Source of the DNA: Roseiarcus sp036489975
GTDB taxonomy: Bacteria; Pseudomonadota; Alphaproteobacteria; Rhizobiales; Beijerinckiaceae
DNA length: 64,000 bases
Direction of reading: 5' to 3'
Assembly: GCA_036489975.1 (NCBI GenBank)
Contig: DASXES010000130.1
Location: forward strand, 1 to 64,000
This document shows, in pieces, positions 8,485 to 16,498 of the stretch (positions are counted from its first letter, which is position 1; each line of letters starts with the position of its first letter). The translations under genes and the position numbers were made by a program. Below the pieces are notes generated by a model. The model was not told the DNA's origin. It was given only the letters and a program-made list of their open reading frames with translations, and ran no database searches.

Positions 8485-9918
8485 ATGGCGTCTCAGGGCG
8501 AGCAGAAGCTGCCCCTCAGTTCCTTGACCGCCATGGTCATCGGCTCGATGGTCGGCGCCGGGATCTTCAACCTTTCCGGCCGGTTCGCGACGGCGACGGG
8601 CCCCTTCGGCGCCCTCATCGCGTGGGCGATCGCGGGCACCGGCATGTACATGCTAGCGCGCGTGTTCCAGGCACTGGCGGAGAAGCGGCCGGACATCGAC
8701 GCCGGCGTCTTCGCCTACGCGAAGGCGGGGTTTGGCGACTATGTTGGCTTCCTGTCGGCCTTCGGCTACTGGCTCGGCAGCTGCCTCGGCAACACCTTCT
8801 ACTGGGTCCTCATCGCCTCGACGCTCGGCCGGTTCTTTCCAGAAATTTTCGGGGACGGCACCAACCCCACCTCGATTATCGTGTCGCTGGTCGGCGTCTG
8901 GGCGTTCCATTTCATGATCCTGCGGGGCGTCAAGGAGGCGACCTTCATCAACACGATCGTCACCGTCGCCAAGATTGTCCCGCTGATCGTGGCGGTCCTC
9001 ATCTTCGTCTTTTTCTTCAACTATTCGCAGTTCTCGGAGAATTTCTTCGGCGGCGTGGGAATGCCGGAAAAGACTCTCGTCGCGCAGGTGCGCGATACGA
9101 TGCTCATTACGGTCTTCGTCTTCATCGGCATCGAAGGCGCAAGCGTTTATTCCCGCTTCGCCAGGAAGCGCTCGGACGTGGGTTCCGCGACCATTCTCGG
9201 CTTCGTCGGGGTCACGGGCCTGATGGTCGCGATCACGCTGCTCCCCTACGCCACCGCGCCTCGAGCAGCGATCGCTGGCGTACAGAATCCGTCTCTCGCG
9301 GGAGCGCTCGAACTCGTCGTCGGGCACTGGGGCGCGGTGTTTATCTCAATCGGCGTGCTGGTCTCGGTGCTCGGGGCCTTTCTGGCGTGGACCCTCATCT
9401 GCGCGGAAGTGCTCTTCGCCGCGGGCAAGTCGAGCGATATGCCGCGGCTGTTTGCTGCGCAGAATAACAACGAAGTGCCCACGTATGCGCTTTGGCTCTC
9501 CAACATCGTCTGCTCGCTGTTCATCATCTCGACCTACTGGTCTCGGGACGCCTTCAACTTCATGCTCGACATGACCAGCGTGACGACGCTGCTGCCCTAT
9601 CTGCTCGTGGCTGGATACGGCGCGCTGCTGGCGCGCAGCGGCGTGGGCTATGAGAAGACGCCGAACGAGCGCGGCCGCGACCAGATCTTCGCGGGGATCG
9701 CGGTGGTCTACACGATCTTCATGTTCGTCGCCGCCGGACTGAAATTTGTGCTGCTGGTAACCGTCCTCTTCGCGCCAGGGACAATCCTCTATGTGTGGGC
9801 GCGGCGGGAGCAGAACGCGCGCCTGTTCACTCCCGCCGAGCTTGGGATCTTTGTTGTCGTGCTCATCGGGGCTGCCATCGGCGTCTACGGCCTCGTGACT
9901 GGCCTCATCACCCCCTAA
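8485..9918 (+). CDS. arcD: Arginine/ornithine-type antiporter, basic amino acid APA family
   Basis: The protein is about 477 residues with roughly twelve membrane helices. It opens with LSSLTAMVIGSMVGAGIFNL, the APC-superfamily helix-1 motif with the unwound GSMVGAG backbone that binds the substrate amino group. The order matches basic amino acid/polyamine antiporters of the ArcD/LysP type. The frame is open from GTG 8473, but GGAGGA at 8475-8480 is an ideal ribosome-binding site for ATG 8485. It lies 27 bp upstream of arcA. The pair implies exchange of arginine for ornithine or citrulline. Which of the two is exported is not readable from sequence. Confidence 0.87.
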   Translation: MASQGEQKLPLSSLTAMVIGSMVGAGIFNLSGRFATATGPFGALIAWAIAGTGMYMLARVFQALAEKRPDIDAGVFAYAKAGFGDYVGFLSAFGYWLGSCLGNTFYWVLIASTLGRFFPEIFGDGTNPTSIIVSLVGVWAFHFMILRGVKEATFINTIVTVAKIVPLIVAVLIFVFFFNYSQFSENFFGGVGMPEKTLVAQVRDTMLITVFVFIGIEGASVYSRFARKRSDVGSATILGFVGVTGLMVAITLLPYATAPRAAIAGVQNPSLAGALELVVGHWGAVFISIGVLVSVLGAFLAWTLICAEVLFAAGKSSDMPRLFAAQNNNEVPTYALWLSNIVCSLFIISTYWSRDAFNFMLDMTSVTTLLPYLLVAGYGALLARSGVGYEKTPNERGRDQIFAGIAVVYTIFMFVAAGLKFVLLVTVLFAPGTILYVWARREQNARLFTPAELGIFVVVLIGAAIGVYGLVTGLITP

Positions 9919-9945
9919 TCGGCAATCGCACCGGGAGTTTTCTGC

Positions 9946-11184
9946 ATGACAACAGCGTTCGGCGTCCACTCGGAGGTTGGCCAGCTGCGCAAGGTCATGG
10001 TTTGCGCGCCCGGTCGCGCTCATCAGCGGCTGACGCCAAGCAATTGCGACGACCTCCTGTTCGACGATGTCCTCTGGGTCGATAACGCCAAGCGCGATCA
10101 TTTCGACTTCATCAACAAGATGCGCGACCGCGGCATCGAAGTGCTCGAAATGCACAACATGCTCGCCGAGACGGTCGCGATTCCAGAGGCTAAAAAGTGG
10201 ATCCTCGACAACCAGGTGACCGCGAATCAGGTGGGCATTGGTCTGGTCGACGAAGTGCGAAGTTATCTCGAGGGGTTGAAGCCCCGCGATCTTGCCGAGA
10301 CACTGATCGGCGGCCTCTCGACCCAGGAATTCCCTGAGCACATCGGCGGCGAGATGCTCGCGCTGGTGCGTGATGCCGCCGGCGTCAACGAATATCTGCT
10401 GCCCCCGCTCCCAAACACGCTCTACACCCGCGACACGACCTGCTGGATCTATGGCGGCGTCACCCTGAATCCGCTCTACTGGCCGGCTCGGCATGAGGAA
10501 ACGATCCTCACCACCTCGATCTACAAGTTCCATCCCGACTTCGCCGGCAAGGTCAATGTCTGGTGGGGCGATCCGACCAAAGACTGGGGACTCGCCACGC
10601 TCGAAGGCGGCGACGTCATGCCGATCGGCAAGGGCAATGTGCTGATCGGCATGAGTGAGCGCACGTCGCGGCAGGCCATCAGTCAGCTCGCGCAAACCCT
10701 GTTCGACCGTGGCGGCGCGGAACGTGTCATCGTCGGCGCGATGCCTAAGTTGCGGGCGGCCATGCATATCGACACGGTCTTCACCTTCGCGGACCGCGAC
10801 TGCGTGCTGATCTATCCCGAGATCGTCAACAAGATCGACTGCTTTTCGTACAGGCCGGGGGCGAAGAAGGGGACGCTCGATCTCCGCAAGGACGAGGACG
10901 GCCTGACGGAGACGATGCGCGAGGCGCTCGGCCTCAAGGAAATCCGCGTGATCGAGACCGGCGGCACCGACTATATGAGCGAACGCACCCAATGGGACAG
11001 CGGCGCCAATCTCGTTTGCGCCTCGCCCGGCGTCGTCTTCGCCTACGACCGCAACACTTACACAAACACGCTGCTACGAAAGGCTGGGATCGAAGTCATC
11101 ACCATCACAGGGGCGGAGCTTGGGCGCGGTCGCGGCGGCGGCCATTGCATGACCTGCCCGATCGCCCGCGACGCCGCCGACTGA
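9946..11184 (+). CDS. arcA: Arginine deiminase
   Basis: The 412-residue enzyme hydrolyses L-arginine to citrulline and ammonia. It has the full guanidino-group-modifying fold: HSEVGQLRKVMVCAPG at the start, the arginine-site motif LPNTLYTRDTTCWIY, LEGGDVMPIG, MHIDTVFTFADRD with the catalytic histidine, and the nucleophile Cys401 in GRGGGHCMTCPI. Length equals the family norm. It follows arcD and its stop overlaps the start of the next gene (TGATG). No ornithine carbamoyltransferase (arcB) or carbamate kinase (arcC) is adjacent, so the local genes cover only uptake and deimination. Confidence 0.95.
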   Translation: MTTAFGVHSEVGQLRKVMVCAPGRAHQRLTPSNCDDLLFDDVLWVDNAKRDHFDFINKMRDRGIEVLEMHNMLAETVAIPEAKKWILDNQVTANQVGIGLVDEVRSYLEGLKPRDLAETLIGGLSTQEFPEHIGGEMLALVRDAAGVNEYLLPPLPNTLYTRDTTCWIYGGVTLNPLYWPARHEETILTTSIYKFHPDFAGKVNVWWGDPTKDWGLATLEGGDVMPIGKGNVLIGMSERTSRQAISQLAQTLFDRGGAERVIVGAMPKLRAAMHIDTVFTFADRDCVLIYPEIVNKIDCFSYRPGAKKGTLDLRKDEDGLTETMREALGLKEIRVIETGGTDYMSERTQWDSGANLVCASPGVVFAYDRNTYTNTLLRKAGIEVITITGAELGRGRGGGHCMTCPIARDAAD

Positions 11185-12215
11185 TGATGGGGCGCTCGCG
11201 AAGCGTCGCAGCTTTTGGATTGGCGGCCGCCTTCGCCTGCGCGCCGACGCTTGCGTTCGCCCAGGCCGCCGGCGACCGAGGCGACGCGGGGATCGACGCT
11301 GACGACGCCCGGACCGACGCGCTGCTTGGCACGCTCAATCTCGTGACGCCGCAGCCTTATGGAACCCTCTACTCAACCGCCCCGGGAGAAGAACAGCAGG
11401 TCGAGCGACCTCAGTTTCGGTTGAACCTTCTCGCGCCCCTCAATTACGATGCGAATCCTTTGGAACTGGGCGTAGGGAGTCAGCCGAGCTGGGGCACGTT
11501 CCCGGTCGGCAATCTCTCCTGGGCTGCGCCTGTCGGCGACCTGCCGTTCCGGGTTTCGGCCAGCGCTCGCTCTCAATTCAGGAGCTTCTTCAACGCTTCC
11601 GACGCCGACATCGACCGGCTGACATTTTCCGGCCGCCTGCAATATGTCGACCCGACCAACGACCAGGCGTTCTCCCCCTATTTCGCCATCACGCCGCGTT
11701 TCAGCTATCTGCCGACCTTCTCTGATCAAACCGAAGCGCGGCAGGATTTCAACCTCGGGTTCAACAAGAGCTTCCACCTCGACAGGTCCTTCCAACTGAT
11801 CCCTGTCGGTGCCGATACCTCCGCCGAGACGGTCTGGTCCTTCGGTCTCACGTCCTTCGTGCAGCGGCGCTTGCGCCAGCCGCAGCTCTCGTCCGACGCT
11901 CTGTTTCTCATCCCATCCGCCTCCTGGGTCATCTCGAAGGACTGGAACGCCAGCTTCGCCGTCGAGATGCTCGGCCGCTGGTACGAGCCGGATCGCTTTG
12001 GCGAAGCCAGTCACGACTGGGAGGTCCTGCCGATCACGACGCTCGAGTACATCGTCCCCGCCTCCCTATTCGGGGGCGAGCAATTCGCCAATCTTCTCGG
12101 GCGGCCGGCGATTGACTTACAGGGCTCGCATCTCAAGGTTTGGTCGACCGTGCCCGGCGTCAGCTTCAACCAGTGGGAAGCGAGCGCGACGCTGAAGGTG
12201 GGCTGGCGCTTCTGA
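11184..12215 (+). CDS. Putative outer-membrane beta-barrel protein
   Basis: The 343-residue product has a signal peptide (hydrophobic AAFGLAAAFACAPTLAFAQA, cleavage likely after AFA-Q). The mature part has alternating aromatic/hydrophobic strands and ends in VGWRF, a terminal phenylalanine as in outer-membrane barrels recognised by BamA. No family is recognised. Start ATG 11184 overlaps the arcA stop, so it is translationally coupled to arginine deiminase. A pore or channel for arginine or its products would fit the context but is inference. The end of the gene runs into IS debris, though the C-terminus appears complete. Confidence 0.7.
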   Translation: MMGRSRSVAAFGLAAAFACAPTLAFAQAAGDRGDAGIDADDARTDALLGTLNLVTPQPYGTLYSTAPGEEQQVERPQFRLNLLAPLNYDANPLELGVGSQPSWGTFPVGNLSWAAPVGDLPFRVSASARSQFRSFFNASDADIDRLTFSGRLQYVDPTNDQAFSPYFAITPRFSYLPTFSDQTEARQDFNLGFNKSFHLDRSFQLIPVGADTSAETVWSFGLTSFVQRRLRQPQLSSDALFLIPSASWVISKDWNASFAVEMLGRWYEPDRFGEASHDWEVLPITTLEYIVPASLFGGEQFANLLGRPAIDLQGSHLKVWSTVPGVSFNQWEASATLKVGWRF

Positions 12216-12234
12216 TCGAGGGAAGCTGTGGAAA

Positions 12235-12280
12235 ACAACACGAAGATCGACGAACTGCTCCCCTGGAAATGGACCAGAGC
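12235..12280 (+). mobile_element. Tiny IS66-type transposase (TnpC) C-terminal remnant
   Basis: Just after the barrel protein gene the sequence can be read TKIDELLPWKW. The pattern (R/K)IDELLPW(N/K) is the typical end of IS66-family TnpC proteins. Only about fifteen codons remain, directly followed by other IS debris. The match is short, so a coincidence is possible. Confidence 0.3.
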
Positions 12281-12389
12281 TGTTCGCCCGTGAAGAACAC
12301 CGGCTTTATTGTGATCCGGCGTGGAAGATTGACCCGCTGGGGCGGGTATGGGCGTGCAAAAATCTTCGTCGCCGATCGAGGGTCAAAGT

Positions 12390-12951
12390 TTATCGCCGAT
12401 TGACAGCTTGAGGACGATTCGCACCTATCTCGGCCGGGTGTGGCGCGATCTGACCCGCAAGGTCCGCGGCGAGCCCGCTGCACGCTCCCGAGGTCGAAAG
12501 CATCGGCAAGGGCAAGGCGCATCGGCCCTACGAATTCGGCGTCAAGGTCTCGCTTGCCACGACGCTGCATCGCTCGAAGGGCGGTCAGTTCATCGCGCAC
12601 GTGAAGGCGCTGCCCGGCAACCCCTATGACGGACACACGCTTGGCGTCGTCCTGCCCGAGATCGAGGCGCAAATCGGCGCCCCCGTAACCCGCGTGCTGG
12701 CTGACCGCGGCTATCGCGGCCACAACGCTTCGCCCGAAATGCGCTTCAAGGTCTATATCGCCGGTCAGAAGCGCGGCGTCACCAACGCCATCAAGCGCGA
12801 ACTGCGCCGCCGATCCGCCGTCGAGCCTGTCATCGGCCACGCCAAGGCCGACCACCGCATGGGCCGCAACTTCCTCAAGGGCGCCCATGGCGACGCCGCC
12901 AACGCCATCCTCGCCGCAGCGGGTTACAACTTCCGAAGGCGGCTCGCCTAG
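12390..12951 (+). pseudogene. IS5-family transposase remnant
   Basis: The last 117 codons (from about 12601) read as the C-terminal catalytic half of an IS5-type DDE transposase: NPYDGHTLGVVL, RVLADRGYRGHNA, GQKRGVTNAIKRELRRRSAV followed by EPVIGHAKADHRMGRN with the last catalytic glutamate. The same frame extends upstream to LHAPEVESIGKGKAHRPYEF near 12480. Before that, LRTYLGRVWRDLTRKV, which belongs to the N-terminal half, is in another frame. The gene has therefore lost its N-terminus and suffered a deletion or frameshift near 12470. It is inactive. Confidence 0.75.
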
Positions 12952-13049
12952 ATGGCCATCATTTGGCGCGTCCTCATCATCGCCACGCTCGCCGAAGCCG
13001 CATCGCCAACTCTCGCCTGACCGACCGCATCCTTTCAGATCGCATTGAC

Positions 13050-13900
13050 GCCGGTGTTCTTCACGCGCGACTGTTTGAGAGCCAGTTCTGGCGCAGATAC
13101 TACCAGATGTTCTCGACCGGGCCCATATCCAACAAACGTCGTTGCCTCGCTTTCATGTCCCAAATTCTGGGTCCGAACCTTCCATTCCTCAGGGGTGCGA
13201 CATAGGCGCTGACCCAGGCGAGCGAGCGTGTCACGAAAGCTGTGCGGTTTGGCGTAGGGAAGCCCGACGCGTGTGAAAGCGTCGGAGAAAATCCGTCGAA
13301 TCGGCCCAGCTCCGCTCCACAACTTTCAAGACAGTCCCTGTGCGATGAACTCACGATCTCGCCTTGACCGATTTGTGTCGACGGGAAAAGCGGGTCGCCA
13401 TCCGAAAAACTTAGATCTTGTTTCAACATGGCGACATAGTCGCCAACGATCTGAACCGGCTCGGGACCTACTGGGAAAAACATGGACGTGAAGGTCTTGC
13501 GTCCCTTGGTGCGGACCTCCCGTGCATCCTGGAGAAGGGTTCGTGCGCGGTGCTTCAGCCGAAAGGAGGCTGGCGCGCCGTCGCGCGCGCCCGTCAATAT
13601 CGCGAAAGCGACTAGCGCCTGGTCTCGCCACTCGATGGCGGTGTCGGTCGGCATAAATGCTAGTACCCGCTTGATTTCTTCCAATGTGGCGACACGCTTC
13701 TCGCGTCGCGACGTGCCGATGCGCACGTCCTGCTCCGAGGGGGTGAAGTAGTTGGCGTCATTCGGGTTGAGGGCTGATCGAAAGCCGGGCTCTCGCGAAA
13801 GCCAAAGGAAGAAGTTTCGCAGGTGCTTGAGCGTTGACGTGATGGTCGCGGCGCTCAGTGGCTTTACCGCTAGCGGCGGGCTACGGCCAATCTTATCCAC
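13050..13900 (-). pseudogene. Tyrosine recombinase/site-specific integrase, frameshifted
   Basis: On the minus strand KPLSAATITSTLKHLRNFFL, RREKRVATLEEIKRVL, LVAFAILTGARDGAPASFRL and LLQDAREVRTKGRKTF belong to the core-binding and catalytic domains of a tyrosine recombinase. Near 13320 the frame changes. The remainder (WSGAGPIRRIFSDAFTRVG, PHSFRDTLARLGQRLC, TQNLGHESEATTFVGYG, containing the HxxR and GHxxxxTT boxes) is in the neighbouring frame, and a second shift follows FVGYG. The N-terminus before KPLSAAT is also not recognisable. The gene is dead. It lies immediately left of tRNA-Gly and is transcribed away from it. Confidence 0.78.
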
Positions 13901-14151
13901 AAGTCCAACCCCGTGGCGAAGGGCAACATTACTCCAAAAATTCGTAGAGCTTGCCTGCCCAAGCCAGGTTCTGGCGCGATGCCCCCCAGCGCCGGGCGTG
14001 CTTACACGGCTACTGAGACAGCTTGTGGGCGATAAGCCACGATGGCGTTGCGCCTTGTGCAGCCAGCCACAGTCCGGTAGAAAAGCCTGCAGATTTGTGT
14101 GCCATAAACGTGCCAATGACAAACTGAATAGTGAGCTGACTCTTTGAAATC

Positions 14152-14225
14152 GCGGGTGTAGCTCAATGGTAGAGCAGCAGCCTTCCAAGCTGAATACGAG
14201 GGTTCGATTCCCTCCACCCGCTCCA
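14152..14225 (+). tRNA. tRNA-Gly(UCC)
   Basis: The cloverleaf has acceptor stem GCGGGTG/CACCCGC, D-arm GCTC-AATGGTA-GAGC, an anticodon loop CTTCCAA with anticodon TCC, T-arm GAGGG-TTCGATT-CCCTC and an encoded CCA end. It reads GGA codons. A rho-independent terminator lies about 50 bp downstream. The dead integrase is on its 5' side. Confidence 0.95.
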
Positions 14226-14278
14226 GTTTTCATCCTATGTCTCGGGGCCCTCATCAGGGAAAAGCAGAAGCGATAAAG

Positions 14279-14300
14279 ACGGCCCCTCGGGGCCGTTTTC
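14279..14300 (+). terminator. Rho-independent terminator after tRNA-Gly
   Basis: ACGGCCCC-TC-GGGGCCGT followed by TTTC is a perfect eight-pair GC-rich hairpin with a two-base loop and a short U-tract. It is placed to end the tRNA-Gly transcript. Confidence 0.8.
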
Positions 14301-14687
14301 CATGGGCGCGAGAGTCGCCCCTTCTGGCTCTGAATGAAATCGGCTGTGGCGTTGCTCGCGCGCGAACGCGAGAGGCCCGCGCGCGAGGTGATCGTGCCGA
14401 CCACACACCCCCTCTCGCGACGGGAAGCGATCCAGGTAAGCGGCCTCTGGAGAAACAGTCCCGGACGGTTGGCGTTAAGGGCCGTTGCCCAAAGCAGAGA
14501 TTTGCGGGTTCCTCCAACAGGGGGCGGCGACGCGCAAGGGCGGCTTCGCTCTTCACCGGCGGCGGGCCGCCCTATTCGCGCTCGTCATGGCGCCCGGAAT
14601 CTCGATCCCCGTGTTGAACGATCGGCGTTGTGCTAGAAGGGCCAAGCCAATCGCACCGGGCGAAATGGCCGGAGGAAGAGAGCGCAA
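14301..14687. other. Intergenic region before the dipeptidase operon
   Basis: About 390 bp without a recognisable gene. It contains alternating CG-rich runs (CTCGCGCGCGAACGCGAG near 14356) and short frames on both strands with arginine-rich, low-complexity translations that look like noise. The promoter of the dipeptidase-nudix-folP/folK operon is expected here but I cannot place it. Confidence 0.4.
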
Positions 14688-16070
14688 ATGGCTACGATCG
14701 ACGACATTCTTTCCGCCATTGACGCCGGTCAGACAAAGGCGCTCGAGCGTCTGTTCGGCTTCCTGTCGATCCCCTCGATCTCCGCGGTTCCCGCGCATTT
14801 CCCGGACTGCGAGCGGGCCGCGGACTGGCTGGTCGGGGAGCTCGGCGACATTGGCTTCGAGGCGGCCAAGCATCCGACCTCCGGGCGCCCGATGGTGGTC
14901 GGGCGCATCAAGGCCGCCCGCCGCGAGGCGCCGAATGTTCTTTTCTATGGCCACTATGACGTGCAGCCGGTCGATCCGCTGAACCTCTGGCGCAACCCGC
15001 CGTTCGAGCCGAAGGTCGAGGCAGGCCCTCAGGGCGAGGAAATCGTGGCGAGAGGCGCCTGCGACGACAAGGGTCAGCTCATGACCTTTCTCGAAGCTTG
15101 CCGCGCCTTCAAGCAATTCGGCGGACCGCCGTGCCATATCACCGCGCTGTTCGAAGGCGAGGAGGAGACGGGTTCGCCGTCGCTGCCGGCCTTCCTCGCG
15201 ACGAACGCCAAAGATCTGAAGGCCGATATCGCATTGGTCTGCGACACTGGCATGTGGGACCGCACGACGCCCGCGATCACCGTCGCGCTGCGCGGCATCG
15301 TCGGCGAGGAAGTCGTGCTGACGGGCGCCAATCGGGATCTGCACTCGGGCCTTTACGGGGGCCTCGCCGTCAACCCGATCCATGTGCTCACGCGGATACT
15401 TGGCGAGCTGCACGACGATAACGGCGCGGTCGCCATACCCGGCTTCTACGACGGCGTCGAAGACCTCCCGGAGGAAATCGCCGACCAGTGGAACGGGCTC
15501 AATTTCGACGCGACGGCGTTCCTGCGCGACGTCGGACTCACCACGTCCGCGGGCGAGCGCGATCGCACGCCTCTCGAGATCCTGTGGTCGCGGCCGACCT
15601 GCGAGGTCAACGGCGTTTCCGGCGGCTATGCCGGCGAGGGGACCAAGACGGTGCTGCCCGCCAAGGCCAGCGCCAAGCTCACCTTCCGGCTCGTCGGCAA
15701 GCAGAATCCGGAGCGGGTCGCCCAGGCCTTCCGCGCCTTCGTGACCTCGCGCCTGCCGCCGGATGTGAAAGCCGAATTCATCAGCCACGCCGGCAGCCCG
15801 GCCATTTCCCTGCCGGTCAAGAACCAGGCGCTGAAGCTCGCTCGCCGGGCGCTGGAGACCGAATGGGGCAAGCCGGCGGCGCTGGTCGGCAGCGGCGGCT
15901 CCATCCCGATCGTCGGCTCCTTCAAGCGCGAACTCGGCATGGACAGCCTCCTGGTCGGCTTCGCCCTCGACGACGATCGCGTGCATTCGCCCAACGAGAA
16001 ATACGACCGAGCGTCTTTCCATAAGGGGGCGCGATCATGGGCGCGCATCCTGGCGGCGCTGGCCGCGTGA
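14688..16070 (+). CDS. M20-family dipeptidase/metallopeptidase
   Basis: The 460-residue cytosolic protein has the two-zinc M20 site in order: FYGHYDVQP (His89, Asp91), GACDDKGQ (bridging Asp near 126), LFEGEEETGS (general base and ligand Glu near 158-159), a later Asp in DIALVCDTG and the C-terminal histidine region VHSPNEKY. The dimerisation insert (LTGANRDLHSGLYGG) is present. Relatives are carnosinase-like dipeptidases, and the length is normal. Start ATG 14688 follows AGGAAGAGAG. The next gene starts inside its last codons, so the two form an operon. Confidence 0.9.
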   Translation: MATIDDILSAIDAGQTKALERLFGFLSIPSISAVPAHFPDCERAADWLVGELGDIGFEAAKHPTSGRPMVVGRIKAARREAPNVLFYGHYDVQPVDPLNLWRNPPFEPKVEAGPQGEEIVARGACDDKGQLMTFLEACRAFKQFGGPPCHITALFEGEEETGSPSLPAFLATNAKDLKADIALVCDTGMWDRTTPAITVALRGIVGEEVVLTGANRDLHSGLYGGLAVNPIHVLTRILGELHDDNGAVAIPGFYDGVEDLPEEIADQWNGLNFDATAFLRDVGLTTSAGERDRTPLEILWSRPTCEVNGVSGGYAGEGTKTVLPAKASAKLTFRLVGKQNPERVAQAFRAFVTSRLPPDVKAEFISHAGSPAISLPVKNQALKLARRALETEWGKPAALVGSGGSIPIVGSFKRELGMDSLLVGFALDDDRVHSPNEKYDRASFHKGARSWARILAALAA

Positions 16071-16498
16071 CGGAGGGTCGGGTCGGCGTCGGCTGCGGCG
16101 CCGCGATCGTCTCCAATGGGCGCATCCTGCTCGTCAAGCGGCGCAGAGCGCCGGAGCGAGGATGCTGGAACCCGCCCGGCGGCAAGGTGGATCATCTGGA
16201 GCGGGTCGAGGACGCGATCCGGCGCGAGACGCTGGAGGAAACGGGCCTCGCGATCCGTCTGACGCGCTTGCTCCAGCTCACGCAAATGCTCGGTCAGGAC
16301 GGCGAGCATTGGGTGTCTCCGGTTTGGCTCGCCGAGGTCACGGAAGGTGAAGCGCGCAATCTCGAGCCTGACAAGGCCGAGGCGGTCGCCTGGTTTGCGC
16401 TTAGCTCTCCTCCGGCGCCTCTTGGACAGGCCGCGCGCGAGGCGATCGGGCGCCTCGAACGTGGGGCGAATCGTCTCGCAGGAACAGACGCCCGATGA
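16067..16498 (+). CDS. Nudix hydrolase
   Basis: The protein has a complete Nudix box, GGKVDHLERVEDAIRRETLE followed by ETGL, which matches GX5EX7REUXEEXGU and binds the metal that cleaves nucleoside-diphosphate-linked substrates. I place the start at GTG 16067, which overlaps the dipeptidase stop; ATG 16037, ten codons earlier, is also possible. The stop overlaps the start of folP-folK (ATGA). This tight link to folate genes makes it a candidate for removing pyrophosphate from dihydroneopterin triphosphate. ADP-ribose or another NDP derivative is equally compatible with the sequence. Confidence 0.85.
   Translation: MTEGRVGVGCGAAIVSNGRILLVKRRRAPERGCWNPPGGKVDHLERVEDAIRRETLEETGLAIRLTRLLQLTQMLGQDGEHWVSPVWLAEVTEGEARNLEPDKAEAVAWFALSSPPAPLGQAAREAIGRLERGANRLAGTDAR

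Noticed and set aside
9346..10992. A minus-strand frame of about 550 codons opposite arcD and arcA
   Set aside because: Same reason: composition dictated by the real arginine genes, no recognisable motif, and it crosses a real intergenic gap.
14152..14533. tRNA-Gly copies as left and right attachment sites of one island
   Set aside because: The two tRNA-Gly genes have different anticodons and sequences and are both complete; the shared T-arm is ordinary tRNA similarity.
16067..16498. Nudix gene annotated as MutT (8-oxo-dGTP diphosphatase)
   Set aside because: Only the generic Nudix box is visible; nothing in the sequence fixes 8-oxo-dGTP specificity, and the folate context suggests another substrate.
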